Source: JAENWD01 sp963796915
GTDB taxonomy: Bacteria; Acidobacteriota; Vicinamibacteria; Vicinamibacterales; JAENWD01
NCBI GenBank assembly: GCA_963796915.1
Contig: CAWCNI010000004.1
Location: 372,001-436,000 of the forward strand
Direction of reading: 5' to 3'
Length of the DNA stretch: 64,000 nucleotides
Below the pieces are notes generated by a model. That model had not been told where the DNA came from. It was given only the letters and a program-made list of their open reading frames with translations, and did no database searches. Position numbers and translations under genes: made by a program. Positions 7,950 to 17,011 of this stretch are shown here, piece after piece; position 1 is the stretch's first letter, and each line of letters opens with the position of its first letter.

Positions 7950-8838
7950 TCGTCTCATGCATCCGCGGGTCGTCGCGCCGCGGCGGCGGCTCGATGTGGA
8001 TGATCGCATCGCGGATTTGCGGGTACTTCGCCATCAGCAGGTCCTTCACCTGGTGCGAGATGGCGTGCGCCTCGTTGAGCGGCGTTTCCGACGCCATCCA
8101 CAGGTGCAGGTCCAGGAAGACGTAGTCGGCCGGCCCGCGCGTCCGGATCTCGTGACAGCCCAGCACACGCGGCACCGTCATCACCACGCCGCGCACGTCG
8201 TCCTCGGGAATGACGATGCGATCGCCGAGCACGTCGGAGGTGGCCCTGACGATCTCCCACGCCGCGTGGCCGATGAAGAACACCACGACGATGGCGGCGA
8301 TCGGATCCAGCAGCGGGTAGCCGAGCGCGCTGCCGGTCAACGCCACGATGACTGTCAGCGACGTGAAGATGTCGCTGCGGGTGTGGGTGGCGTCCGCGAT
8401 GAGGATTTCGCTCGACAGGCGATGCCCGGCCCGGCGCTCGTAGCGGGTGACCAGGATGTTCACCGTGATGGTGGCGATCATCAGGATGAACGAGGCGGTC
8501 GAGACGCTGGGGCTGCCGCCGTGGACGAAGCGCTCCCACGCCTCGCGGCCGACCTCGATCATGGCCACGAGCAGGAATGCCGCGATGGCCGAGGCGGCCA
8601 GCGTCTCGAACTTGCGATGTCCGTACGGATGGTCGGCGTCTGGCGGGCGCTGCGCCACGCGGATGCCGACGAGCGCGGCCACGTTGGACACCGAGTCGGT
8701 GAGGGAGTGCACGCCGTCGGAGACGATGCTGACGGCGCCGGTGACGTAGCCCAGCGCCAGCTTGGCGAAGGCGACGGCGAGATTGAGAAACAGTACCCGC
8801 AGCAGAACGGCTGCGACGGCCTTGTAGCGCTCGGTCAC
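7942..8838 (-). CDS. CDF-family cation diffusion facilitator
   Basis: Proton-coupled exporter of Zn2+ or another divalent metal, 298 residues with six predicted membrane helices. The metal-binding HxxxD of helix 2 is H44-D48 in SDGVHSLTD, and the helix 5 counterpart is HTRSD in ADATHTRSDIFTS. DHPYGHRKFETLAA is the family hallmark loop. The C-terminal cytoplasmic domain (from about 205) carries the usual HEIRTRGPADYVFLDLHL dimerisation fold. It starts at a GTG and lies 16 bases after lepB on the same strand. The stop codon lies inside the last palindrome repeat, so the final residues (about HETTR) may be shaped by repeat insertion. Metal specificity is not determinable. Confidence 0.92.
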   Translation of the reverse strand: MTERYKAVAAVLLRVLFLNLAVAFAKLALGYVTGAVSIVSDGVHSLTDSVSNVAALVGIRVAQRPPDADHPYGHRKFETLAASAIAAFLLVAMIEVGREAWERFVHGGSPSVSTASFILMIATITVNILVTRYERRAGHRLSSEILIADATHTRSDIFTSLTVIVALTGSALGYPLLDPIAAIVVVFFIGHAAWEIVRATSDVLGDRIVIPEDDVRGVVMTVPRVLGCHEIRTRGPADYVFLDLHLWMASETPLNEAHAISHQVKDLLMAKYPQIRDAIIHIEPPPRRDDPRMHETTR

Positions 8839-8854
8839 CGTCGCAGGGCGGGCG

Positions 8855-9364
8855 TCAGAAGATGCGGGCGGCCTGCACCGGCCACCACCGGATCTGCACT
8901 TTCCCGATGATGTATTTCTTCGGGACCATGCCCCAGTGCCGGCTGTCCGAGCTGTTGTTGCGGTGATCTCCCATCACGAAGTAATAGCCTTCGGGCACGA
9001 ACGTCGGGCCGTAGTCGTCGTGGCTCCGGTATTCGGGCGGCACGAAGTCGTCGCGCATCGGCGTGTCGTTGACGTAGACCTTGCCATCCACGATCCGCAC
9101 GACGTCGTTTTCTTCCGCGATCACCCGCTTGACGAACGACTTGTTCGGGTCGATCGGGTAATACAGCATGACGATGTCGCCGCGGCGCGGATCGGCCAGG
9201 CGATAGGCGAGCTTGTTGACGATCAGGCGGTCCTGGTCGGCCAGCGTGGGCGCCATGCTCTGGCCCTCGACGCGCGCGACCTGCGCGATGAACGTGACGA
9301 TCAGCGTCGCGTAGATGGCGGCCGAGACCAGCGTCTTCATCCACACGACCAGCTCGTCGCGCAC
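8855..9364 (-). CDS. lepB: Signal peptidase I
   Basis: Membrane serine protease that removes signal peptides from exported proteins. One N-terminal membrane helix (about 11-30) is followed by the catalytic box VEGQSMAPTL with nucleophile S36, the general base K79 in SFVKRVIAEENDVV, and GDHRNNSSDSRHWG near the C-terminus. The length of 169 is at the short end for the family but complete. GTG at 9364 is used; ATG at 9340 would remove part of the helix flank, while the frame upstream is open without a better start codon. It sits between the LytTR regulator and the metal exporter, apparently in one transcript. Confidence 0.93.
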   Translation of the reverse strand: MRDELVVWMKTLVSAAIYATLIVTFIAQVARVEGQSMAPTLADQDRLIVNKLAYRLADPRRGDIVMLYYPIDPNKSFVKRVIAEENDVVRIVDGKVYVNDTPMRDDFVPPEYRSHDDYGPTFVPEGYYFVMGDHRNNSSDSRHWGMVPKKYIIGKVQIRWWPVQAARIF

Positions 9365-9453
9365 CTGCGCCAGCTGAATCGTGCCGGACGGCGCGGGAGT
9401 GGCAGCCGGACTCAGTGGCGCGCCGACGGCCTCCGATGGAGGGGGCAGCGCCT

Positions 9454-10236
9454 CTACAGCTTCAGGTAGTCCCGCAAGCGGCGAGTCTGCGAGCGGCTGA
9501 CTGGAATCTCCGTGGCCTTCGCGTCCTTCATCCGAAGGATGTAATTCCTGCTGAACCAGGGGACTATCTCCTTGATCTTGTTGATGTTGACCAGGTGCGA
9601 ACGATGGACGCGCCAGAAGACCGACGGGTCGAGGCGTGCCTGGAGCTCATCAAGCGTCCTGAAGTTACACGTGCCCGAGACGTGCCCAGTCACAATACTA
9701 ATCGAGTCATCCGACATCGACGCAAAAATGATGTCTTCTGCCTGCACCAGCAGGAAGCGGTCGCCGGTCTTCACGGCCACCTGCTCGGGCCGCGCTTTCC
9801 TGCCCTCCACCAGTTGGACGATACGTTCGAGCTGGTCGTTCAGCGGAGCATCGGGTGCGACCCGTCGCCGGGCCCGTTCCACCGCCGTTTCGACCCGGCC
9901 GCCTTCGATCGGCTTGAGCAGGTAGTCCACCGCGTTCACCTCGAAGGCTTCGACGGCGTGCTGGTCGTAGGCCGTGACGAAGATCACGGTGATCGGCGGC
10001 TGCCGGTCCACGAGTTTCCGCGCCACCTCGAAGCCGGTGAGCCCCGGCATCTGCACATCGAGGAACACGAGGTCCGGCGAGTGGCGGCCGATCGCGTCGA
10101 GCGCTTCGAGGCCGTTGCCGGCTTCGGCGACCACTTCGACGCCGCCGACCTCGTCGAGGGCGTAGCACAGCTCTTCGCGCGCCAGCTTCTCATCGTCGAC
10201 GACGACAGCACGCAGGAGGCAATCAGGCACTGGCAC
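9454..10236 (-). CDS. LytTR-family response regulator
   Basis: DNA-binding response regulator of 260 residues. The receiver domain (about 9-125) has acidic pocket D14-D15, phosphoacceptor D60 in LVFLDVQMPG, and the conserved Lys in VDYLLKPIEGG. The C-terminal LytTR domain (about 155-258) contains FWRVHRSHLVNINKIKEI and the terminal strand IPVSRSQTRRLRDYLKL. The gene overlaps the upstream histidine kinase by 14 bases, so the two form a cognate pair of the LytS/LytR or AlgR type. Targets are unknown; such systems often control cell-wall or extracellular functions. Confidence 0.93.
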   Translation of the reverse strand: MPVPDCLLRAVVVDDEKLAREELCYALDEVGGVEVVAEAGNGLEALDAIGRHSPDLVFLDVQMPGLTGFEVARKLVDRQPPITVIFVTAYDQHAVEAFEVNAVDYLLKPIEGGRVETAVERARRRVAPDAPLNDQLERIVQLVEGRKARPEQVAVKTGDRFLLVQAEDIIFASMSDDSISIVTGHVSGTCNFRTLDELQARLDPSVFWRVHRSHLVNINKIKEIVPWFSRNYILRMKDAKATEIPVSRSQTRRLRDYLKL

Positions 10237-11539
10237 GCTCCTCGGCGACGGTGTCGGGGATCTCGAGCTGGACGACGGTGCCGCGGCCCAGCGTGCTCGA
10301 CAGGGTCAGCGACGACCGGGCGCCGTAGATCACGCGCAGCCGTTCGTTCACGTTGCTCAAGCCGATGCCGTCGGAGAAGGCGGTGTCGAGGCGCTCCTGC
10401 GGCATGCCGAGGCCGTCGTCGGCCACCTGGACCAGGGCGCCTTCGCCGCCCGGCCTGGCGCTGACGGTGATCGTGCCGCCGCCCACCTTGCGCGACAGGC
10501 CGTGCTTGACGCAGTTCTCGACGAGCGGCTGGAGAATCATGCTCGGCACCTGCACGTCGAGCGTCGCCTGGTCGATTTCCATCTGCACGCGCAGTTGCGG
10601 ACCGAATCTGATCATCTCGATGTCCAGGTAATCCTGCACGGCTTCGATCTCTTCGCGCAGCGGCACGAAGTGATTCGGGTCGCGCAGCCGCCGGCGGAGC
10701 AGAGCCGAGAGTCGATGCACGACCATGCGCGCGGTGTCGGGCTGGCTGCGAATCAGCGAGGAGATCGAGGTCAGCGTGTTGAAGAGAAAATGCGGGTTGA
10801 TCTGCGAGGCGAGCGCGGAGATCTTTGCCGCGAGCAGGAGCTTTTCCTGCTCCTGCAGCCGGTGCTCGATGCGGGCGTTGTTCCAGATCTTGATCGGCGT
10901 GGCCACGCACAGCACTGTCGCCAGCAGCACCAGCGCGAAGTAGGCAGGCGAGGGCGCGGCGAGATAGAAGAGGCGATTGGCGCCGAAGCGCGCGCCGACG
11001 GCCTGCCGGATCAGCTCGAGGGCCACCGGCGCGAGCAGCAGGATGATCTGCCAGTCCACCTGGAGCCGTCGGGCCATCTGCCAGAGCCGGCGGGGAAGTG
11101 CTGTGAACACGAACGGCGAGAAGTGCCAGATCGCTTCCTTCGGACACAACTCACGCAGGCCGCCGCCGGCAAACCCGCAGCCGATGGCAAACGGCAGCGC
11201 GCCCCATTCGCCGGCGATGAGCGCCGGCACCGACGTCATGCCGCCCACCATGGCGCCCGAGTACGGCCCCGCGATGAGGCCGACGAGGAATGCGCCTTCG
11301 AGGGTCAGGTCGGCCGCGTAGTAGCGCAGCAGGATGCGGGAAGCGACGCCCAGGGTCAGTGGCGCCACCAGGGAGAGCGACAGAATCAGCCGGTCGGGAA
11401 AGGCCCGGCGCTCGAAGATGAGAATGTGCCGGAATCGGCGGAACCGGACCAGCATGGTCGCCAGGAGCGCCATGATGGCGATCTTGAAGACCAGGGTGGT
11501 CAGCAGGAACTGCTCCGGCGAGAGGATGCGGGGTTCCAC
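10223..11539 (-). CDS. LytS-type sensor histidine kinase
   Basis: Membrane sensor kinase of 438 residues. The N-terminal half is a multi-helix 5TMR-LYT-like sensor (helices between about 10 and 215; internal SGAMVGGMTSVPALIAGEWG). The His_kinase domain carries the phospho-accepting His in ASQINPHFLFNTLTSISSLI, followed by the ATP-binding N box LQPLVENCVKHGL and G boxes ADDGLGMP and GIGLSNVNERL. GTG at 11539 is chosen because TACAAT lies 7 bases upstream; a TTG at 11563 is in frame but would lie upstream of that -10 element. It overlaps the regulator gene by 14 bases. Confidence 0.9.
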   Translation of the reverse strand: MEPRILSPEQFLLTTLVFKIAIMALLATMLVRFRRFRHILIFERRAFPDRLILSLSLVAPLTLGVASRILLRYYAADLTLEGAFLVGLIAGPYSGAMVGGMTSVPALIAGEWGALPFAIGCGFAGGGLRELCPKEAIWHFSPFVFTALPRRLWQMARRLQVDWQIILLLAPVALELIRQAVGARFGANRLFYLAAPSPAYFALVLLATVLCVATPIKIWNNARIEHRLQEQEKLLLAAKISALASQINPHFLFNTLTSISSLIRSQPDTARMVVHRLSALLRRRLRDPNHFVPLREEIEAVQDYLDIEMIRFGPQLRVQMEIDQATLDVQVPSMILQPLVENCVKHGLSRKVGGGTITVSARPGGEGALVQVADDGLGMPQERLDTAFSDGIGLSNVNERLRVIYGARSSLTLSSTLGRGTVVQLEIPDTVAEERASA

Positions 11540-11546
11540 TCCCTGT

Positions 11547-11552
11547 ATTGTA
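11547..11552 (-). promoter_or_regulatory. -10-like TACAAT for the LytS/LytTR operon
   Basis: Minus-strand TACAAT ends 7 bases before the GTG at 11539, a leaderless arrangement that decides the start of the kinase. No convincing -35 is visible. Confidence 0.45.
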
Positions 11553-11568
11553 GCCCCGCCCAAGATGT

Positions 11569-11574
11569 TATGAT
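11569..11574 (+). promoter_or_regulatory. Possible -10 TATGAT upstream of nuoI
   Basis: TATGAT lies 25 bases before the nuoI ATG, which also has a GGGGAG ribosome-binding site at 11588-11593. This would give a short conventional leader, divergent from the kinase promoter. Confidence 0.3.
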
Positions 11575-11599
11575 TGAGAGGTTTAGCGGGGAGTCCTCA

Positions 11600-12049
11600 A
11601 TGATTCGTGAGATCGTCACGGGCTTTGCCACCACGTTCAAGCACATCTTCCGCAAGCCCGTCACCGTGAACTATCCGGACGAAAAGGTCCCGATGTTCCC
11701 GAAGTTCCGCGGCAAGCAGGTGCTGATGCGGGACGAGGCGGGCCTGGAAAAGTGCGTGGCCTGCGGCCTGTGCGCCGTGGCCTGCCCGGCCGACGCGATT
11801 TACCTCGAGGCGGCGGAAAACGACGGGACTGTCATGGCCGGCCCGCGCTACGCCAAGGTCTACCAGATTCACAAGACCCGCTGCATCTTCTGCGGGTATT
11901 GCGAAGAGGCGTGTCCCGTGTCCGCCATTTTCATGGGCAAGGACTACGAGACGGCCGTCTACAGCAACAAGGACTTCATCTGGGACAAGACCGACATGCT
12001 GGTGCCGCTGCCGGCCGGCGGCAAGACGCCGGACGGGCAGGCGCGGTAA
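11600..12049 (+). CDS. nuoI: NADH-quinone oxidoreductase subunit I (NuoI-like ferredoxin)
   Basis: Peripheral-arm complex I subunit carrying two [4Fe-4S] clusters (N6a/N6b) that pass electrons toward quinone. The 149-residue protein has both cluster motifs: C52-C55-C58-C62P (CVACGLCAVACP) and C95-C98-C101-C105P (CIFCGYCEEACP). The N-terminus (GFATTFKHIFRKPVTVNYP) and the C-terminal YETAVYSNKDFIWDK are typical of NuoI rather than free ferredoxins. No other nuo gene is adjacent, so it is either a detached member of complex I or a second copy. ATG with GGGGAG upstream. Confidence 0.9.
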   Translation: MIREIVTGFATTFKHIFRKPVTVNYPDEKVPMFPKFRGKQVLMRDEAGLEKCVACGLCAVACPADAIYLEAAENDGTVMAGPRYAKVYQIHKTRCIFCGYCEEACPVSAIFMGKDYETAVYSNKDFIWDKTDMLVPLPAGGKTPDGQAR

Positions 12050-12077
12050 GCGGGACGCCGGCCGGTCCGTTCACGCA

Positions 12078-13919
12078 TTGACACGTTCATTTCTCGACGA
12101 TCTCGACGCACGCGTTCTCGTCTGTGACGGCGCGATGGGCACGATGCTGTACGCCAAGGGCGTCTTCGTGAACCGCTCGTTCGACGCGCTGAACCTGTCA
12201 CAGCCGGACCTGGTCGGCGAAGTGCACCGCGAGTACGTGCGGGCCGGCGCCGACGTGATCGAGACCAACACCTTCGGCGCCAATCGCCTCAAGCTCGACA
12301 ACTTCGCGCTCGGCGACTCGCTGCGCGACATCAACGTTGCCGGTGCCCGGATTGCGCGGCAGGCGGCGCGCGACGCCGCCTATGTCGCCGGGGCCATCGG
12401 CCCGCTCGGCGTGCGCATCGAGCCGTGGGGCCGCATGGGCGTCGACGAGGCGGAGGCCTGCTTCCGCGAGCAGGCGGCGGCGCTCGTCGAAGGCGGTGTG
12501 GACCTGTTCGTCCTGGAAACATTCCGCGACGTCAACGAGATCGGCGCCGCGATTGCGGCCGTCCGGTCCGTCTGCGATCTGCCCATCGTGGCGCAGATGA
12601 CGACCGAAGAAGACGGCAACAGCCTGGACGGCACGCCGCCCGAGCAGTTCGTGCCTGCGCTCGAGCAGCGCGGCGCGTCTGTCATCGGCGTCAACTGCAG
12701 CGTCGGCCCGGCCCCGATGCTCGAGACCATCGAGCGGATGGCGCGAGTCACGACCCGGCGCCTCTCCGCGCAACCCAACGCCGGCCGGCCGCGCGAAATC
12801 GAAGGCCGCAACATCTACTTGTCGTCGCCCGAGTACCTGGCGTCATACGCCCGGCGATTCGTGCAGCGCGGCGTTCGCCTCGTCGGCGGCTGCTGCGGCA
12901 CCACGCCGGAACACATCCGCCAGATTCGACAGGCCGTCAAGAGCGTCGCGCTGGGCAAGCCGTCCGCCACTGTCGTGGTCCCTGGCCAGGCGGCCGCCAC
13001 CGTGGACGTCGAGGCGCCAGTGGCGCGCGCCGACAAGTCGTCGCTCGCCCGCGCGCTCAGCGAAGGCCGCAGCGTGACGACGGTGGAGCTCGAGCCGCCG
13101 AAGGGGCACGACGCGACGGCGACGCTCGCCGCGGTGCGCCGTCTCGCGGCACACGGCATCGACGCTGTCACCGTGAGCGACGGCGTCAAGGGCGGCGCGC
13201 GGATGAGCGCGCTCTCGCTGGCGATGCTGATCGGTCAGCAGGCCGGCCTCGAGACCGTGCTGCAGTATGCCTGCCGCGACCGTTATCTGATGGGCATCCA
13301 GTCCGACCTGCTCGGCGCGCACGCGGTGGGCATCCGGAACGTCGTCTTGTTCACGGGCGATCCCCGCAAGAGCGGCGACTACTCGGACGCGACACTCGTG
13401 TTCGACGTGGACTCGATCGGCCTCACCAACGTCGTCGCGCGGCTCAATCACGGCCGCGACATCGGCGGCCAGCCAATCGGATCGCCGACGGCGTTTCACA
13501 TCGGCGTGGTCGCCAACCCGACGGCGCCGCGGATCGAGGACGAAGTCCGCCGCTTTGCGTTCAAGATCGAAGCCGGTGCGGAGTTCGCGGTGACGACGCC
13601 GATTTACGACCTGGCGGCGCTCGACGCGTTCCTGGCCCGCGTCGACGGATCGGCGCTGCCGGTTATTGCGACGATTCGGCCGCTCGAGAGCCTGCTGCAC
13701 GCCGAGTACCTCGCCAACGAGGTGCCGAATCTGCGCGTGCCGGCAGCGCTCATCGACCGCATGCGTGTGGCTGACGCCGAGGGCCGGGCGGCCGAAGAAG
13801 GCATCACGATTGCCCGGGAACTCGCCGAGGGCGCGCGCAGTCGCGTGCAGGGACTTCAGTTCGGCGGCCCGCTCGAGATCGTCCTGGCCGTGCTGGACGG
13901 CTTGCGAAGCCGGGCGTGA
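12078..13919 (+). CDS. Bifunctional homocysteine S-methyltransferase / methylenetetrahydrofolate reductase
   Basis: Fusion protein of 613 residues resembling YitJ. Residues 1-290 form the homocysteine methyltransferase barrel: VCDGAMGTMLYAKG, IETNTFGANRLKL, the zinc Cys in GVNCSVGP, and the zinc Cys pair in VGGCCGTTPEHI. Residues about 325-610 form the MTHFR barrel: SVTTVELEPPKG, VLQYACRDR, NVVLFTGDPRK, GAEFAVTTPIYD. It should reduce methylene-THF to methyl-THF and transfer methyl to homocysteine for methionine synthesis, although the fusion lacks a cobalamin domain. It starts at TTG 12078 and follows nuoI by 28 bases. Confidence 0.88.
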   Translation: MTRSFLDDLDARVLVCDGAMGTMLYAKGVFVNRSFDALNLSQPDLVGEVHREYVRAGADVIETNTFGANRLKLDNFALGDSLRDINVAGARIARQAARDAAYVAGAIGPLGVRIEPWGRMGVDEAEACFREQAAALVEGGVDLFVLETFRDVNEIGAAIAAVRSVCDLPIVAQMTTEEDGNSLDGTPPEQFVPALEQRGASVIGVNCSVGPAPMLETIERMARVTTRRLSAQPNAGRPREIEGRNIYLSSPEYLASYARRFVQRGVRLVGGCCGTTPEHIRQIRQAVKSVALGKPSATVVVPGQAAATVDVEAPVARADKSSLARALSEGRSVTTVELEPPKGHDATATLAAVRRLAAHGIDAVTVSDGVKGGARMSALSLAMLIGQQAGLETVLQYACRDRYLMGIQSDLLGAHAVGIRNVVLFTGDPRKSGDYSDATLVFDVDSIGLTNVVARLNHGRDIGGQPIGSPTAFHIGVVANPTAPRIEDEVRRFAFKIEAGAEFAVTTPIYDLAALDAFLARVDGSALPVIATIRPLESLLHAEYLANEVPNLRVPAALIDRMRVADAEGRAAEEGITIARELAEGARSRVQGLQFGGPLEIVLAVLDGLRSRA

Positions 13920-13937
13920 TCGCCGGGCGAATGGCGC

Positions 13938-13967
13938 TTGTCGCCAGCCGACAGGCAAGGGTATAGT
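13938..13967 (+). promoter_or_regulatory. Promoter TTGTCG-18-TATAGT upstream of the SAM methyltransferase
   Basis: TTGTCG (13938-13943), an 18-base spacer and TATAGT (13962-13967). Start of transcription would leave a leader of about 55 bases before the ATG at 14030. Confidence 0.45.
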
Positions 13968-13985
13968 CGGCAAACATCCAGCCGT

Positions 13986-14005
13986 CCGGGCTCGTGGAAG
14001 CCCGG
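13986..14005 (+). promoter_or_regulatory. Leader hairpin before the SAM methyltransferase
   Basis: CCGGGCT and AGCCCGG form a perfect 7-bp stem with a 6-base loop in the predicted 5' leader, upstream of the ribosome-binding site GAGGAG (14015-14020). It could influence translation. It matches no riboswitch class I can recognise. Confidence 0.35.
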
Positions 14006-14029
14006 TGCGGCATTGAGGAGAGCGCGCCA

Positions 14030-14731
14030 ATGGCCTTGTTCAACCGAAACGATGGCGGACGGAGCGAGGACTACGTGGCCTCGGACGTCGCGACCAGAGC
14101 GTTGTCGGTGACGGCCGTCGAGACGGACTTCGTTGCCGGTGTGTACAGCAAGCTGGCGTCCGTCTACGACTATACCTTTGGGCCTAGTCTTCATCCCGGC
14201 CGACTCCAGGCGCTGCAGCGCATGGCGATCGCACCTGGCGACCGGGTGCTCGAAGTCGGCGTCGGCACGGGCATCAACCTCGCGCTCTACCCGCGGGACT
14301 GCCACGTCACGGGCATCGATCTCTCGGACTCGATGCTCGAGAAGGCCTACGAGCGCGTGGCCAAGAACGGGCTCCGCAACGTCCGCGTGCTCCAGATGGA
14401 CGCGTCGTCGCTCACCTTCGCCGACAACTCCTTCGATATCGTCTACGCGCCCTACCTGGTCAGCGTCGTGCCCGACCCGGTCACGGTGGCGAGTGAGATG
14501 CGCCGGGTGTGCCGGCCGGGCGGGCGCATCATCATCCTGAATCACTTCCGCAGCGCCAACCCGCTGCTGTCCTGGGCCGAACGGCTGCTGTCGCCGTTCA
14601 CGGTCCACGTGGGCTTCAAGTCGGACCTGGATCTGCCGGCGTTTCTCGCCCAGGCGGAGCTCACGCCGGTCTCGATCGAGAAGGTCAACATCCCGCGGAT
14701 CTGGTCCCTGGTGACCTGCATCAAGGACTGA
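14030..14731 (+). CDS. Class I SAM-dependent methyltransferase (PmtA-like)
   Basis: A 233-residue methyltransferase with the SAM-binding motif I VLEVGVGTGINLALYP near residue 75, motif post I VTGIDLSDSMLEKA and a GGRIIILNH motif. YDYTFGPSLHPGR before motif I resembles the PmtA-type phosphatidylethanolamine N-methyltransferases, which make phosphatidylcholine, but related ubiquinone-type and small-molecule enzymes look alike, so the substrate is uncertain. ATG 14030 has GAGGAG 9 bases upstream. It has its own promoter and a leader with a hairpin, and follows a methionine-synthesis gene, which would supply the SAM precursor. Confidence 0.82.
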   Translation: MALFNRNDGGRSEDYVASDVATRALSVTAVETDFVAGVYSKLASVYDYTFGPSLHPGRLQALQRMAIAPGDRVLEVGVGTGINLALYPRDCHVTGIDLSDSMLEKAYERVAKNGLRNVRVLQMDASSLTFADNSFDIVYAPYLVSVVPDPVTVASEMRRVCRPGGRIIILNHFRSANPLLSWAERLLSPFTVHVGFKSDLDLPAFLAQAELTPVSIEKVNIPRIWSLVTCIKD

Positions 14732-14735
14732 CGTC

Positions 14736-14756
14736 GCCGGCGGCGTTGCCGCCGGC
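14736..14756 (+). terminator. Perfect GC hairpin after the methyltransferase stop
   Basis: GCCGGCGGC, loop GTT and GCCGCCGGC form a 9-bp perfect stem starting 5 bases after the TGA. There is no T run, so it is terminator-like rather than a canonical intrinsic terminator. Confidence 0.4.
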
Positions 14757-14811
14757 CGCGGGCGCCGCCAGCCGCTCGCCGAATACCTGCCGCTACGTGG
14801 AGCCGGCGCCG

Positions 14812-16954
14812 ATGCGCTGCCGGAAACTGACGATCATCCTTCTGTGCGCGCTGCTGTGGGGCATGACCCGCAGCGGCGGCGCACAGCAGACGTTCCGCGC
14901 CGGCGTGAGCCTGGTCGTCGTGGACATGCGCGTGCTCAAGGGCGACAGGCAGGTGACCGACCTCCGCGCCGACGAGGTCACGCTGCTCGTGGACGGGAAG
15001 CCGCGGCCGATTGTGTCGCTGACGTTCTCGTCGGCAGATTCCTACTCCAGCCCTCACGTCACATCCGAAGACGCCGCCGCCTGGAAGCCTGCCGCGGCGA
15101 ATGGCGGCCAGAGGCGTCTGGTGCTCGCCGTCGATCGAGGATCGTTCAATCCCGGTGAAGCCCGTGGTGCGCAGGAGACAGCCCGGCGCTTCCTCGATCG
15201 CCTGCCAAAGGGCGATGTCGTCGCAGTGGCGCCGCTGCCGGTGTCTGGCACTCTCCGGTTCGAACGAGATCGGCAGGCCACGGCGAACGCGCTCGACGCC
15301 GCATTCAAGGGGACACATCGGCGCGTGCAGGGCGGGCTCAAGGACCTGCAGCCGGAACAATGCAACGGGTCGGCGGCCTTGCCAGGGTGCCAGGTGGGCG
15401 GAAATCCACAAAGTGCCGTTACCCAGCGCGCCCGCCGAATGGATGCCGACGCGGCAGCCGACGTGGAAGGCGACTCGCTCATCCGGAACCTGCAATGGCT
15501 GCTAATCGGTACTGGCCACTGCCGACGGCCCAACCGACGTCGTGCTCATTCACGGCGGCCTTCCGGACAGCCAGCGCATGCGCCCCCAGATCCAGCGTCT
15601 GATCGGCACCGCCCGCCAGGGGCGCGTTCGAGTCCACACACTCGAAATGGCCAATCGCAATCCCTGGACGCCGGAGAACGATGAGTCGCAAAAGGCGGAT
15701 CCGTCGGATCCGCTGTCGGCGCGGACACCGTCGGCGTCCGCGTACGACCTGGCAGCGGAGACCGGCGGCATCAACGTGACACGTTCGAGCGACGGCAACG
15801 ACTTCTTCAAGCAACTCGAGCGCGAGCTCGCAGGGACCTACCTGTTGTCCTTCGAGCCCATCGCGGCGGATCGGGACGGCAAGCCGCACGCCATCGAGAT
15901 TCGCGTCTCACGCCGTCCGCAGCCGACCATTCATGCGCGGAAGGCGTTCGTGCTTGGACCCAAGCCGCCCGCTTCCGAGCTGCCTCCGGCGGAGACCCGT
16001 CGCCCGGACAATCCGTCGTCCGCTTCGCCCGAAACGGCTCCAGCCACGGCGCCCACTGGCCCGGAGCCAGCCCCGCCGGCGAGCGCGCCCCTCACCGGCC
16101 AGGCGCTTCGCGACGTGCTCGAACGCGCAGCGGCCTACGTGGCACGGTTCGAACAGACGTTCTCGACGGTCGTGGCCGAAGAACGCTACGTGCAGGTGGT
16201 GAAGATCTGGAACGGCACGGCGCCCTCGCCGGGCGACGAGCCCAGCCTGGCCTGGAGGTCAGCCGATGAGCCGACCGACCACGTCCCCGGGATCCTGAGC
16301 CGCCGGCAACTGCTGTCCGACGTGCTGCTGGTCCAGGGCGCTAGCCAGTCCTGGATGGGGTACCGCGACGTCGCAGAAGTGGACGGCAAATCGGTGCGCG
16401 ATCGGACTGTCCGCGTCCAACAGCTGTTTCTTTCGGGCACCAAGACCGATCGACGGCAACTGCAGCGCATTGCCGACGAAAGCGCCCGCCTCAATATCGG
16501 TATCGAGCGCAACGTCAACACGCCGACCTTTCCGCTGCAGGTCCTGCGCGCGTCGATGCTGAAGCGATTCGGGATGACGACGTCTCGCGAGGATCGGCAG
16601 GATGCGGACTGCTGCGCAGTGATTGGCTTTCGTGAGATCGGCAGCCCGACCCTCGTCCATCGTCAGAACGGCGCCGACCTCGAGATGACCGGCGAGCTCT
16701 GGATCGAGCCGCGCACCGGGCGGATTCGACGCGCCGTGATCCAGTTCGCAGCAGAGATGGAAACCGTGTCGAGCGCGTTCGACGTGACCTACCGGCCAAC
16801 GCCCAGCGTCGACGTGCTCGTGCCCGACCGGTTCTGGGAATGGGTGCGGATCCCTGATCTGCTGCGTGCAGGTCGGCAGGTCTATGTCGAAGGCCAGGCC
16901 TGGTACGGGAATCTGCGCCGGTTCAGCGTCAGCACCGAGGAGTCCCTCAAGTAG
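14812..16954 (+). pseudogene. VWFA-related acidobacterial domain protein, interrupted by a +1 frameshift
   Basis: Secreted protein of about 713 residues once rejoined. Signal peptide MRCRKLTIILLCALLWGM, then the VWA-related domain (AGVSLVVVDMRVLKGDRQVTDL; LVLAVDRGSFNPGEA). The frame breaks near 15511: dropping one A joins LQWLLIG to LATADGPTDVVLIHGG in the frame running from 15512 to 16954. The second part contains the family hallmark LAGTYLLSFEP, a Pro/Ala-rich linker (about 390-430) and a further domain of about 280 residues with FSTVVAEERYVQ. Only a single base is out of place, so a sequence error is likely. Another family member lies at 1-1342. Its role is unknown. Confidence 0.8.
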
Positions 16955-17011
16955 CGGCGCGGGATCCCGTGGCGCCGAGCTGTCGTACTGGGGCAGACTT
17001 GACCATTACGC

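Noticed and set aside
10502..11599. Open frame opposite the LytS kinase that reads into nuoI
   Set aside because: The upstream part is an antisense shadow; NuoI begins at ATG 11600 with its own ribosome-binding site.
13968..14029. SAM or SAH riboswitch before the methyltransferase
   Set aside because: The leader has a single hairpin and lacks the multi-helix or pseudoknot layout of the known classes.
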